A stretch of DNA of 45,422 nucleotides, taken from NCBI GenBank assembly GCA_029260715.1, contig JAJDCS010000007.1, positions 1-45,422 on the forward strand. Reading direction: 5' to 3'. The first letter of the stretch is position 1; each line of letters opens with the position of its first letter. This DNA is from Phycisphaeraceae bacterium (GTDB lineage Bacteria; Planctomycetota; Phycisphaerae; Phycisphaerales; Phycisphaeraceae). A program made the translations under genes and the position numbers. The notes under the pieces were generated by a model that saw only the letters and a list, made by a program, of their open reading frames with translations, had not been told where the DNA came from and did not search any database. Shown one piece after another: positions 17,128-25,881 of this stretch.

Positions 17128-18431
17128 AATTCCGCCATCGCGGCGCGGGACTCGTCGAGCAGCTTGGGGTCGGCCAAATCTGATGGGGCGAGGTGGTCGC
17201 GGTAGTGGCGGTTGACCCAGGCGGTGAGTTGGTCGTAGAGGGCGTCGGTCAGGAACACGCTTTGTCGGGTTTGGTCGATCTGGTCTTGTGTGAGCACGAC
17301 GCGCAGGCGTAGGCACGCGGGGCCGCCGCCGTTTTGCATGCTCTGACGCACGTCCACGTATTGCACGCTGGTAATAGGGTTGTCGGCTTCGATGATCGCG
17401 TCGAGCGTTCGCTTGGCGGCGGGGTGGTCGCCGCACTCGGCTGGGCAGATCAGGGCCATGTGCCCGTCGGGCAGCGTGACGAGTTGGCTATTAAAGAGGT
17501 ATGTCTTGACGGCGTCGGCTAGGGGTATTTGGTCAGGCGTGACTTCGATGCAGGCTAGCTCGTCGCCGCAGGCTTGGGTGTAAACCTCTTTGAGTCGGCG
17601 GATAACGGCGGGTGTGTCAACGAAAGCCTCGCGGTGGTAGAGCAAGACGTTCTCGTTGCCCACAGCGATAACGTCGTTATGAAACACGCCCGCGTCGATG
17701 GCGGCGGGGTTCTGCTGGGCAAAGACGGTGCGCGAAGGGTCAAGACGGTGCAGGCGTGCGACGGCTTGGGAGGCTTCGCGGGTGTGTCGGGCAGGGTATT
17801 TCTCGGGCGCGGGGGCGGTGGGGTCGGCGGTTTTGCCGTAGACGAATAGCTGCACGCCGGGTTGGGCGTGGGTAGGGCAGAGGCGCGTGTGGTTGGCGGC
17901 GCCCTCATCGCCGAGTTGTGGGCAGGCGGGCAGGGGCGCGTGAACGGTGAAAACGTCGGGGTTGTGGAAGATTGCTTTGAGGGTGGCTGTGGTGACGGCG
18001 GGTTCGAGGCTTCGGTGCAGGTGGCTGACAAGGTTGGCGGGTGTGAAGTGGACGCGTCCGTCGCGGCTGTCGGCGCTGGGCGAAACCGTGGCTGCGTTGG
18101 CTGCCCACATGCACGAGGCGCTACACGCGGCGGCGAGTAGGTGCGGCGCGTCGCGGCGGGCGGCTTGGAGGATGTCGGCATCGCTGCCTTCAAAGCCGGC
18201 GTTACGAAGGAACGCAGTGTTTGGTCGTTCTTGAGGCGGCAGCACGGCTTGCTTGATGCCCAGGTCGGCCAGCAGCTTCATTTTCGCTAGGCCTTGCAAC
18301 GCCGCCTGCTTGGGGTGGGACGTGGTGCTCTGGTGTTTCTGTGACGCGACGTTGCCGTGCGCCAGGCCAGCGTAGTTGTGCGTGGGGCCGATCAGCCCGT
18401 CGAAGTTCACCTCGTAGGCGGGTTGGGTCAT
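17112..18431 (-). CDS. astB: N-succinylarginine dihydrolase
   Basis: Second step of the AST pathway: hydrolyses N2-succinylarginine to succinylornithine, CO2 and ammonia. The 439-residue length is close to the E. coli enzyme (447). The N-terminus EVNFDGLIGPTHNYAGLAHG is diagnostic. The probable catalytic residues are all present: Cys373 in NGGGPACLRLRV, His251 in GVFHNDVIAVGNENVLL and Glu176 in GDEGAANHTRL, matching Glu174/His248/Cys365 in E. coli. The ATG overlaps the astD stop (ATGA), so translation is probably coupled. It is the last gene of the operon; astE, which usually follows, is absent. Confidence 0.96.
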   Translation of the reverse strand: MTQPAYEVNFDGLIGPTHNYAGLAHGNVASQKHQSTTSHPKQAALQGLAKMKLLADLGIKQAVLPPQERPNTAFLRNAGFEGSDADILQAARRDAPHLLAAACSASCMWAANAATVSPSADSRDGRVHFTPANLVSHLHRSLEPAVTTATLKAIFHNPDVFTVHAPLPACPQLGDEGAANHTRLCPTHAQPGVQLFVYGKTADPTAPAPEKYPARHTREASQAVARLHRLDPSRTVFAQQNPAAIDAGVFHNDVIAVGNENVLLYHREAFVDTPAVIRRLKEVYTQACGDELACIEVTPDQIPLADAVKTYLFNSQLVTLPDGHMALICPAECGDHPAAKRTLDAIIEADNPITSVQYVDVRQSMQNGGGPACLRLRVVLTQDQIDQTRQSVFLTDALYDQLTAWVNRHYRDHLAPSDLADPKLLDESRAAMAELASIL

Positions 18432-19897
18432 GGTCCGATCCCGGGCGTGGGCTTGTCGGGCATGGCGACTTTTTCGACCTCGATGGAAGCGACGGGGTAC
18501 GAGCAGTAGTCGGCTGCGTAGTACCCGCTGGGGCGGTGGTTGCCGCTGTGGCCGACGCCACCGAAGGGCAGCGCGCCGCTGGCGCCGGTGGTTTGGCGGT
18601 TCCAGTTGATGACACCGGCGCGGACCCGCTTGTTGAATTGCTCGTAGAGGTCTTTGCGATCGCTGACTAGCGCCGCTGATAAGCCATACGCGGTGCGGTT
18701 GGCTTGGGTAATAGCGGCATCGAAGTCGGGGACGCGCATGACTTGCAAGAACGGGCCGAACAGCTCTTCGTCGGGCAGGTCTTCTGCACAGGTCGCGTCA
18801 ACGAGCCCGGGCGACAGCAGGGACGGGCAGTCGTCCGCGGCGGTCATCTCGACAAGCACCTTAGCGCCGTGTCGGGTGAGGGTTTCTTGGCCGTTTAAGA
18901 GTTGTTGAGCGGCTTGGGGCGAAATCACGGGGCCCATGAACGGTTCGGGTTGGTCTGTGTATGGGCCGACGCGGATGGTGGCGATCATGGCAACGAGTCG
19001 GTCGATGAGGCATTGACCATCGTCGTTGTCGGGGATGATCAAGCGGCGGGCGCAGCTACAGCGTTGCCCTGCGGTGATGTAGGCCGACTGGACGGTTAGG
19101 TACGCGGCGGCGTCAAGGTCGGCTGCGTCCCAGACGACGAGCGGGTTGTTGCCGCCCATCTCGAGTGCGAGGATTTTTTCGGTGTGGCCGACGAAGGCGC
19201 TGGAGAGGGCGAGCCCGGTGGCGTAGCTGCCGGTGAAGAACAGGCCGTTTAGCTCGGGGTGTTGGGCGAGTGCGACGCCGGTGTCGCGGGCGCCCTGGAC
19301 GGTGTTGAGCACGCCGGGGGGTAAACCCACGTCGTGCCAGATTTGCGTGTAAAGATGCCCGACGGCGGCTGCCTGCTCGCTGGGCTTGAACACGACGGTG
19401 TTGCCGGCGATGAGTGCGGGGATAATGTGTCCATTGGGCAGGTGGCCGGGCAGGTTGAACGGGCCGAACACGGCGCAGACACCGTGCGGCTTGAACCGCG
19501 TGACGGCGGTGTCGTTGTTGAGCGGGCGGGTGGCTGGGGCACGGCGTTCGCGGTAGGCCTGGATGGATAGCTCTACCTTGCCGATCATGGCCCCCACTTC
19601 GGTGCGCGACTCCCACAGTGGCTTGCCCGTGTCGCGGCTGATGGTTTCGGCCATCTCTTCTTTGTGGTCTGAGAGCTTTGCGGCGAAGGCTCGCACGTGG
19701 TCTTGGCGCTGGTCCAGGGGGGTGTCCGCCCAGGCGGGGAACGCCTGGCGCGCGGCGGCGACGGCCTGGCCGACCTCTTTCTCAGTGGCGGCGTGCCCTG
19801 ACCACACGTCGACGCCCGTGGCGGGGTTGATCGACACCAGCGGCGAACCGACGCCTTGGGCCCAGCGACCGTTGATGTAGTGGTCGCTCTGTGTCAC
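18428..19897 (-). CDS. astD: N-succinylglutamate 5-semialdehyde dehydrogenase
   Basis: NAD(P)-dependent oxidation of succinylglutamate semialdehyde to succinylglutamate, the fourth step of the AST pathway. The 489-residue length is typical. Aldehyde dehydrogenase motifs are visible: Rossmann part FGPFNLPGHLPNGHIIPALI, general base Glu246 in LALEMGGNNPLVVWD, catalytic Cys280 in ITAGQRCSCARRL and the EELFGPFLQV segment. It starts with GTG inside the astA stop (GTGA overlap) with GGAGG upstream, and ends overlapping astB. Tight coupling with astA and astB supports the assignment over other ALDHs. Confidence 0.95.
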   Translation of the reverse strand: MTQSDHYINGRWAQGVGSPLVSINPATGVDVWSGHAATEKEVGQAVAAARQAFPAWADTPLDQRQDHVRAFAAKLSDHKEEMAETISRDTGKPLWESRTEVGAMIGKVELSIQAYRERRAPATRPLNNDTAVTRFKPHGVCAVFGPFNLPGHLPNGHIIPALIAGNTVVFKPSEQAAAVGHLYTQIWHDVGLPPGVLNTVQGARDTGVALAQHPELNGLFFTGSYATGLALSSAFVGHTEKILALEMGGNNPLVVWDAADLDAAAYLTVQSAYITAGQRCSCARRLIIPDNDDGQCLIDRLVAMIATIRVGPYTDQPEPFMGPVISPQAAQQLLNGQETLTRHGAKVLVEMTAADDCPSLLSPGLVDATCAEDLPDEELFGPFLQVMRVPDFDAAITQANRTAYGLSAALVSDRKDLYEQFNKRVRAGVINWNRQTTGASGALPFGGVGHSGNHRPSGYYAADYCSYPVASIEVEKVAMPDKPTPGIGP

Positions 19898-20937
19898 TTC
19901 GTGCCCTCCCGCTTATCGGGGCCGAACAGCGGGGCGTATCGCACGGGGTCGCCGATTTTCAGCTTCAACGCGATGGCGGTGAGTTTACTAAGGCGGATCG
20001 TGCCGTCGTCGTTCGCGGCGACGGACCCGCGGCAGGCGCGGAAGTCGCTTTGCGTGTTGCTTATCAGGTACGGCTGCGACTCGATGGGCTGTTCGGAGAG
20101 TTGGCTGATCTTGGCGACGCAACACTCTTTAACGATGCGGACCTGTTCGAGTTGGCACGTCACGACGGGGCCTGCTTCGAAGATGTCGACCATGCCGTTA
20201 GCCTGAAACCCCTCGGACTCGAGCAGGTACTGTGCGGGGCGTGTGTTTTCGTGGACCTGGCCGATGATCCGCTGGGCGGCTTCGGGCAGCAGCGGGATGT
20301 AGATCGGGTGGGCGGGCATGAGGTCGGCGATGAACTTCTTGTTGACAATGCTCAGGTAGTCCGCGGTGGGGTATTCGATTTCAAAGAAGTGCCGCCCCAG
20401 CGCGTCCCAGAAAGGCGAGTGGCCTTGCTTGTCCACCACCCCGCGCATCTCGGCGATGACCTGCGACTCAAACCGCGAGCTGTGCTGGGCCATAAACAGG
20501 AACCGCGACAGCGACAGCACGCGCCCGTTGCCGCCCTTGCGGTAGTCGGGCGCGAGGAACAGGCTTCCGATCTCGGTGGGTCCGCTGTGTTCGCGTACCA
20601 GGTGCAGGGCGCGCACCTCTTTGCGCACGCCCAGCGTTTTCGATTCGTGCACGGATGTTTCGATCTTGTAAGCGTAGAACGGCTCGAACCCGCCGACCTT
20701 GGAGACAATGCCGCACGTGCCGACGACGCGGCCGTGGTCGAGGTCTTCCAAAACGAACAGGTACGACTCGCCCTGGGGCTCGGCGGTTTGCTTGGCGAAG
20801 CTCTGCAGGGACGCGTCGATGCGCTTCTGCAAATAGCCTCGGTCTTTGGGCAGCGTGGTCAGCCCGTGGCCGGCCTGCTCGACAAGCGCCAGGAATTGGT
20901 CAATGTCGTCGGAGCGGATGGGGCGGATCACGAGCAT
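19894..20937 (-). CDS. astA: Arginine N-succinyltransferase
   Basis: First step of arginine catabolism by the AST pathway: succinyl-CoA plus L-arginine gives N2-succinylarginine. The 347-residue length matches the family (about 344). Diagnostic segments are IRPIRSDDIDQFLALVEQAG, TTLPKDRGYLQKRI, SLFLAPDYRKGGNGRVLSLS, the HFFEIEYPTADYLS segment and ESEGFQANGMVDIFEAGP. The ATG at 20937 has AAGGAAG about 11 nt upstream, and the gene begins 19 bp after the aminotransferase gene. Its stop overlaps the GTG of astD. Confidence 0.95.
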   Translation of the reverse strand: MLVIRPIRSDDIDQFLALVEQAGHGLTTLPKDRGYLQKRIDASLQSFAKQTAEPQGESYLFVLEDLDHGRVVGTCGIVSKVGGFEPFYAYKIETSVHESKTLGVRKEVRALHLVREHSGPTEIGSLFLAPDYRKGGNGRVLSLSRFLFMAQHSSRFESQVIAEMRGVVDKQGHSPFWDALGRHFFEIEYPTADYLSIVNKKFIADLMPAHPIYIPLLPEAAQRIIGQVHENTRPAQYLLESEGFQANGMVDIFEAGPVVTCQLEQVRIVKECCVAKISQLSEQPIESQPYLISNTQSDFRACRGSVAANDDGTIRLSKLTAIALKLKIGDPVRYAPLFGPDKREGTK

Positions 20938-20956
20938 GGCGGCGTCGCTTCCTTGC

Positions 20957-22357
20957 TTAGCTATTGTCGTTGCTGGCTAGGCCGGGCAGTGTATCTTCGA
21001 TGATTTGGCAGACCGCGTCGATGTCGTCGGTGGTGACAGCGCCGATGGGCATGAGGAAGCGGACGCGGTACGGCCCCGACCCGGCTAAGAACGCGATGAC
21101 GCCGGCGTCGTACAACGCGAAGATGGCTTTTTTAACGGTTTCGAGCGCCCCATCAAACGGCGTAAATGCGATCATGCCGCCGATGCCGAACGGCCCGGCG
21201 ACCGCTCCGGGGTGGCGGTCGGCGATGGCTTCGAGCCGTGAGACAAAGTGGTCGTGCAGGCGGGTGATCTTGCCGTCTTGGCCGAAGTAGCCGCCGTGCA
21301 GCAGGCCGTCGATGATTTTTGATGCGGCGAAAATGGATGACGTGCTGCCGGTGAACGTCTGGCTGATTAGCCCGGGCTTGGGCTTGAGGGCGTCGGTGAA
21401 AAACGTGGCGCAGACTTGGCTGAGCTTGCCGATGGTGACCACGTCCACGTATTGATCGATCCCGAAGTGCTGAAACGCGAACAGGCGCGTGGTTCTGCCG
21501 AAGGTCTGGATCTCATCGGCCATCACAAGAACGCCGTGCGCTTTTAGCTCGTCCATGAGGGCGACGAAGAAATCGTGGTCGCCGGGGTAATACCCGCCTT
21601 CGCCTTGGACCAACTCGAAGGACATGACCGCGTGTTGACCGGGGTAGCGAGCCAAGTGGCTGCGGAGTGTCTTAAGGGCAAGCTCGGTGCTTTCTTTGGG
21701 TTGGTTGGAGTCGAAGAAAGGCACGTAGTCCACGGCGACGGTCTGTGGCAGACCCACGCGGTAGGCGGGTTTGTCGGTGATCTGCGCCAACGCCAGCGAC
21801 CGGCCCATGAAACATCGCTCGAACGCGAGCACCCGGTTGGCCGGCGCTTTGTGGTGGAACGCGAGCTTTAGCGCGTTTTCGTTGGCCATGGCGCCGCTGG
21901 TGGTTAGGAAGCAGTGCTCTAAGCGTGAGCCGTTTTCACGTGCGGCGTCGATGAGTTTTTGTGATAGCGCCGCTGACTGGGCGCCCTGCTGGAGGTTGCC
22001 CTGCATGATGGTGTCGCGCAGGGCCGCGTCGATGCCGGCTTCGACCATGTCGGGGTGGCAGTGGCCCCACCCATGCACGCCGATGCCGGTGATGAAGTCG
22101 TACTTGATGCTGCCGTCGGCCAGCTCGACGAGCGCCCCCTTGCCCAGGCCGCTGGCGATGTAGGGGTAAAACAGCTTGCCGCCGCGGAGCTGGCTGAACC
22201 GTTCGACGGCTTGTTCGTGTTGGGCTTTGAAGTCCGCGTCGGGCGGGCGCACGCCGTCTAGCTTGGCTTGGTGGTCCGCCAGCGCGTCTAGGATGAGTTG
22301 TTTCGCCTGGGCCACGCGTGGGTCGTTGTGGAACGAGTCGGCCAGTAGCTTCTTCAT
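20957..22357 (-). CDS. Class III aminotransferase acting as AstC (divergent)
   Basis: PLP-dependent aminotransferase, 466 residues, in the position held by astC (succinylornithine transaminase) in E. coli. Fold-type I class III features: ITGIGVHGWGHCHPDM, the PLP-phosphate region TTSGAMANENALKLAFHHK, VQGEGGYYPGD, the cofactor Asp in VMADEIQTFGRT and the Schiff-base Lys in VVTIGKLSQVCATFF. It is about 60 residues longer than AstC/ArgD, and the Lys motif (GK.SQVC) is closer in look to lysine 6-aminotransferase types (GKK.QVC) than to AstC (AK.LGGG). Substrate as succinylornithine is inferred from the operon. It is the first gene of the operon; ATG at 22357 with AGGGG upstream. Confidence 0.75.
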   Translation of the reverse strand: MKKLLADSFHNDPRVAQAKQLILDALADHQAKLDGVRPPDADFKAQHEQAVERFSQLRGGKLFYPYIASGLGKGALVELADGSIKYDFITGIGVHGWGHCHPDMVEAGIDAALRDTIMQGNLQQGAQSAALSQKLIDAARENGSRLEHCFLTTSGAMANENALKLAFHHKAPANRVLAFERCFMGRSLALAQITDKPAYRVGLPQTVAVDYVPFFDSNQPKESTELALKTLRSHLARYPGQHAVMSFELVQGEGGYYPGDHDFFVALMDELKAHGVLVMADEIQTFGRTTRLFAFQHFGIDQYVDVVTIGKLSQVCATFFTDALKPKPGLISQTFTGSTSSIFAASKIIDGLLHGGYFGQDGKITRLHDHFVSRLEAIADRHPGAVAGPFGIGGMIAFTPFDGALETVKKAIFALYDAGVIAFLAGSGPYRVRFLMPIGAVTTDDIDAVCQIIEDTLPGLASNDNS

Positions 22358-22650
22358 ATCAGACCCCTGCGATGTCTATATAACGCGTGACCCACTGCCC
22401 GGGCACACCGCGGCGAGCCGCTATTTCAATCGGCGTCGCGTGCACGCTTCATACGGTAATCCGGACAGTGCCCAAGCACACTCTATTATCCATCGGGCGA
22501 TCGGAATAGGCGAAACAGCACCAGCCGCACTGTGGCGGTGCGGTGGCGGGCGTGAGTGTTTGCCCTTGTCACACGCGGGCGGGAGGTCTGATAACGCTCC
22601 GGTGAAAAGGGAATTCGAGTGTTGAATGTGAAGAGGCCGGGCCGGGCAGC
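22358..22650. other. Leader/promoter region of the ast operon
   Basis: A 293-bp gap upstream of the ast operon and 3' of the CBM9-like gene. No ORF, RNA or clear sigma-70 hexamer pair is found; a TATATA lies about 30 nt before the aminotransferase start, without a matching -35. Any ArgR-like control site could not be recognised by eye. Confidence 0.3.
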
Positions 22651-23415
22651 TTATTTGACCAATCGCAGCGGCATATAAGCTTCGAGCACATGGACGCCCG
22701 ACTCAGGGATTGATTGCGTGGTGGTCACCTCCGGGCCGGGTTCGCTGCGGTACCGCGAATAGTTGTACCGCACGATGAGGATGCGCCAGCGTGCGTCGGG
22801 GCCGAACGACTCGCCACGCGCGGTGATGTCGCGGATGGGCATGGCCAACTCGGCGGTCCAACGCTTGTCCTTGTCACGCCAATTGTTGACCGAGCCCTTG
22901 ACCTTGGTCGCGACGCGCAGGCCGCACTGGTATTGCATGTTGCTCGCCAGCCCGATCCTGCCTCGCCCCGGGAACCATGCGGCGGCTTGCCTGCCGGTCG
23001 GTGTGACGCACAGCCGCCAGTGCCAGGTCTGGCTTTTGTCTTGATCGGGTGTGAGGAAGACGCCGATCAGGTCGCCTAGGCGCTCGTAGTCTCGCTCATC
23101 GGCGAGGGCTTCGCTGACCATGTCGGAGTCTTCCAAATCCGCGGCGACGTAGAGGTATTCATCGTCCCACGCCAACCGGATTTTGCCGCCTTCTTCGGGC
23201 GTGCGGCTTGAGCCGGCCTGACGCAGTTCGTAGACCTTCGCCTGTTTCCAGACGGCTTCGTCAAGCTCGCCGTCGATGAGCATATACTGGCCTGCATATC
23301 CAGCCTGCAAGCCCGGGCCCCGGTTATCTTCTTGTTGAGAAGTAGGCTGGAGCGCCGATCCGCACCCGCCTGCCGCGAGCAAGCCTGTCATGATGATGTA
23401 TAAACGTAAAAACAT
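22651..23415 (-). CDS. Lipoprotein with CBM9-like domain
   Basis: A 254-residue predicted lipoprotein. ATG at 23415 follows AAGGAG (8 nt) and starts MFLRLYIIMTGLLAAGGC; the frame opens at 23457. The mature part matches a carbohydrate-binding module family 9-like domain: IDGELDEAVWKQAKVYELRQ, IRLAWDDEYLYVAADLEDSD, DLIGVFLTPDQDKSQTWHWR, RWTAELAMPI, WRILIVRYNYSRYR. CBM9-like domains bind sugars in several enzymes, but here it stands alone, so the ligand is unknown. A solitary, membrane-anchored sugar-binding protein is the inferred role. Confidence 0.8.
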   Translation of the reverse strand: MFLRLYIIMTGLLAAGGCGSALQPTSQQEDNRGPGLQAGYAGQYMLIDGELDEAVWKQAKVYELRQAGSSRTPEEGGKIRLAWDDEYLYVAADLEDSDMVSEALADERDYERLGDLIGVFLTPDQDKSQTWHWRLCVTPTGRQAAAWFPGRGRIGLASNMQYQCGLRVATKVKGSVNNWRDKDKRWTAELAMPIRDITARGESFGPDARWRILIVRYNYSRYRSEPGPEVTTTQSIPESGVHVLEAYMPLRLVK

Positions 23416-23854
23416 TGACAACTCCTTATTCTCCACACACCGTCCTAAAACTTGCATGTGAAACCATCGTCTAAAACGGCCGGACCACAGTCGAAGCCGG
23501 ACGAGTGGGGTCTAATCTTCTAAATAACCATTGCGCCACAACGCACTGTTCGTACATTGTGGGTTACGGGGCGGTCGGCGGGCATTCTCCCATGCGGATA
23601 TCAGACACCCTGATCTTAGTATCGCTACAGGGGTTTGCAATCATAGGCGGCGTGTGACGAGACGGCTACCCCACCGCCCTCGACCCAGGTTTATGATGCG
23701 GGGGTCGTTCAAGACAAAATGTGAGTTGCTCCGCTGGTCGTGCAAGGCTGGATCGATTAGCCCACAACACCGCCGAGCGGACCCGCCCACAGCGGAAACT
23801 GCATGATTAGGCTGTACTTAGTGATCTGGCGTCTACCGACAAGAACTGTCAGAA
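23416..23854. other. Gene-free interval upstream of the CBM9-like gene
   Basis: About 440 bp between the CBM9-like gene and tRNA-Gly. Short open frames exist but show no ribosome site, no motif and no consistent codon bias. No RNA gene, repeat of the two families in the window, or convincing promoter pair was seen. Confidence 0.4.
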
Positions 23855-23927
23855 AGCGGGTGAGCGGACTCGAACCGCCGACATTCACGTTGGCAACGTG
23901 ACGCTCTACCAACTGAGCTACACCCGC
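23855..23927 (-). tRNA. tRNA-Gly (anticodon GCC)
   Basis: The minus strand gives a 73-nt cloverleaf. Acceptor GCGGGTG pairs with the 3' arm CACCCGC (discriminator U), D-arm GCTCAGTTGGTAGAGC, anticodon arm TCACG-TTGCCAA-CGTGA with GCC, T-arm GGCGGTTCGAGTCCGCT. No CCA is encoded after the discriminator. Confidence 0.95.
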
Positions 23928-23939
23928 GTATCGGGGTGA

Positions 23940-23967
23940 ATTATACGGTCTGGGGTGGGGGCGGCAA
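23940..23967 (-). promoter_or_regulatory. Promoter of tRNA-Gly
   Basis: Minus strand: TTGCCG (23967-23962), 16-nt spacer, TATAAT (23945-23940). The -10 box ends 12 nt before the mature tRNA 5' end, which fits a sigma-70-type promoter with a short 5' leader. Confidence 0.6.
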
Positions 23968-24056
23968 CTGGTTGAGGCTTGGGGCGGTGTGTTTTGCGGT
24001 TGGGGCGGGTGGTGTGGCGTCCGGCTCGATCGGCGGGGCGGGGCGACTATGTTGAA

Positions 24057-24142
24057 TGCGGCCGAAAGGAGTCGAACCTTCACGGGGTTTTACCCCCACT
24101 AGGACCTGAACCTAGCGCGTCTGCCAATTCCGCCACGGCCGC
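24057..24142 (-). tRNA. tRNA-Leu (anticodon CAG)
   Basis: An 86-nt class II tRNA on the minus strand. Acceptor GCGGCCG pairs with CGGCCGC (discriminator A), D-region GTGGCGGAATTGGCAGAC, anticodon arm CTAGG-TTCAGGT-CCTAG with CAG, a long variable arm (TGGGGGTAAAACCCCGT) and T-arm GAAGGTTCGACTCCTTT. No CCA is encoded. Confidence 0.95.
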
Positions 24143-24157
24143 GTGGGGACAGGTGTG

Positions 24158-24185
24158 AGTCTATGCGAACGGACGCGAGAATCAA
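24158..24185 (-). promoter_or_regulatory. Candidate promoter of tRNA-Leu
   Basis: Minus strand: TTGATT (24185-24180), 16-nt spacer, TAGACT (24163-24158), placed 15 nt before the tRNA. Both hexamers match four of six consensus positions. Confidence 0.45.
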
Positions 24186-24216
24186 GCAGTCGCGGGGGCG
24201 CGGCGTGGGGCTTGGG

Positions 24217-24765
24217 TTAGAGGGTAAGCACGGTCACGTTGGTGTTGGTGTAGATGCATAGCTGCCCGGCGACGCCCATGGCGTTCAGGACGATGTCTTT
24301 GGGGGGTTGCTCGGTGTGGTTGAGCAGCGCCCTGGCGGCAGCGGTGGCGTAGGCTCCGCCAGAGCCGATGCCCAGCACGCCGTCGGTGGGCTCGATCACG
24401 TCGCCGGAGCCCGAGACAATGAGGCTGCAAGCGCGGTCGGCGACGACAATAAGGCTCTCCAAGCGGCGGAGGATGCGGTCGGTGCGCCAGAGCTTGGCGA
24501 GCTCGATGGCGGCTTTCTTGACGTTGGCGGGCGACTCTTTGAGTCTGGCCTCGAACTTTTCGAGTAGTGCGAACGCGTCGGCTGCCGAGCCGGCGAAGCC
24601 GATCAATACGCCGGCGTTTTCGGCGCCGGTCTGCTCGAGCTTGCGGACCTTCACGGCGTCGGCCTTGGCGACGACCTTGTCCATGGTGACCTGCCCGTCA
24701 CCTCCGATGGCGACTTTGTTGCCGCGGCGGACGGACAAGACGGTTGTGCTGTGGATCGATGGCAT
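24217..24765 (-). CDS. hslV: ATP-dependent protease peptidase subunit HslV
   Basis: Threonine peptidase that forms the proteolytic core of the HslUV (ClpYQ) complex in the cytoplasm. 182 residues from the ATG at 24765. This start gives [27 protein letters not shown], a short propeptide removed to expose the catalytic Thr, as in many HslV proteins. ATGs at 24774 and 24777 are alternatives, and none has a clear ribosome site. Other family segments are [36 protein letters not shown] and [19 protein letters not shown]. The hslU ATPase gene is not adjacent here. It is divergent from rsmH, with about 80 bp between starts. Confidence 0.95.
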   Translation of the reverse strand: MPSIHSTTVLSVRRGNKVAIGGDGQVTMDKVVAKADAVKVRKLEQTGAENAGVLIGFAGSAADAFALLEKFEARLKESPANVKKAAIELAKLWRTDRILRRLESLIVVADRACSLIVSGSGDVIEPTDGVLGIGSGGAYATAAARALLNHTEQPPKDIVLNAMGVAGQLCIYTNTNVTVLTL

Positions 24766-24847
24766 GGCGGTCATCATAAGCGCTTGGTGGGCGATCCACG
24801 AACGGCGAGGCGGGTTCGACGCGGGTGTTCTTTGATATAACCGAGTG

Positions 24848-25798
24848 ATGGTTGAAGACACGCCGCAGCCGGACGCTGACCCGCCGGTTATAGAAGGGCA
24901 CTTGCCGGTTCTGACGCGGCAGGTGCTGGAGCTGCTATCGCCCAAGGCGGGGATGGTCTGCCTGGACTGCACGGCTGGGCTGGGGGGGCACGGGTCGGAA
25001 ATTGTGCCGCTGTTGGCGCCGGGGGGGCGTTACATCGGGCTGGACGTGGACCCGGGGAACGTTGAGCTAGCGAAACAGCGGCTGGCGGGTGCGCCGGTGC
25101 GGGTGGATGTGGCGCACGCCAACTTTACCCAGGCCAAAGCCGCGCTGGGGACACTTGGCGTGGACGCGGTGGACCTGCTGCTGGCGGATTTGGGTTTCGC
25201 GTCGAACCAGATGAGCGACGCGGCGCGCGGGTTGTCGTTCAACGCGGAAGGGCCGCTGGACATGCGCCTGGACCCTGGGCAATCGCTAACCGCGGCGCAG
25301 CTTGTTAATGAGTTAGACGAAGGGGCGCTGGCTGATTTGATCTATCAGCACGGCCAAGAGCGGTTCAGCAGGCGGATCGCTAGAAAGATTGTGGACGAGC
25401 GTCACCGATCTCCGATTAATACGACATCGCAGTTAGCGCAGATCGTGCGGCGGGCGTATGGTCATTCAAAGCGCGGCAAGACAGGCGGCAGGCACAGGCG
25501 GATCGACCCCGCCACGCGGACGTTCATGGCCCTGCGGATCGCGGTGAACCATGAACTGACTTCGCTTGAGGGGTTGTTGGGTGCGTTGCCCGGCTTGCTG
25601 CGACCGGGGGCCGTGGCGGCGGTGATCAGCTTCCATTCACTGGAAGACCGCTTGGTGAAGCGTGCGTTTGTGGGTTTGTGTCGGGGCGGGTCGGCTCAGA
25701 AGCTGACGCCCAAGCCGTTGGTGGCTGACACCGACCAGCGCAAGACCAACCCCCGGAGCCGATCGGCGAAGCTGCGTGCGATCCGTTGGATCGGCTAA
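24848..25798 (+). CDS. rsmH: 16S rRNA (cytosine-1402-N4)-methyltransferase
   Basis: SAM-dependent methylation of C1402 in 16S rRNA, and usually the gate gene of the division/cell wall cluster. 316 residues. Visible motifs: [13 protein letters not shown], the SAM loop [21 protein letters not shown]-like [55 protein letters not shown], and the C-terminal [16 protein letters not shown] with [12 protein letters not shown]. An in-frame GTG lies just before the ATG. It leads the operon with the LysM, FtsL-like and FtsI genes. Confidence 0.96.
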   Translation: MVEDTPQPDADPPVIEGHLPVLTRQVLELLSPKAGMVCLDCTAGLGGHGSEIVPLLAPGGRYIGLDVDPGNVELAKQRLAGAPVRVDVAHANFTQAKAALGTLGVDAVDLLLADLGFASNQMSDAARGLSFNAEGPLDMRLDPGQSLTAAQLVNELDEGALADLIYQHGQERFSRRIARKIVDERHRSPINTTSQLAQIVRRAYGHSKRGKTGGRHRRIDPATRTFMALRIAVNHELTSLEGLLGALPGLLRPGAVAAVISFHSLEDRLVKRAFVGLCRGGSAQKLTPKPLVADTDQRKTNPRSRSAKLRAIRWIG

Positions 25799-25881
25799 CG
25801 AACATTTGTGTTTGAAAGTTGGTAGAATTACAGCCGCCGTCACGGACGACAGCGCACACCACCATCACGGACGAACGGGCC

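Noticed and set aside
23531-23806. Plus-strand open frame of 91 codons before tRNA-Gly
   Set aside because: No ribosome site, no motif, Arg-rich composition typical of chance frames in GC-rich DNA.
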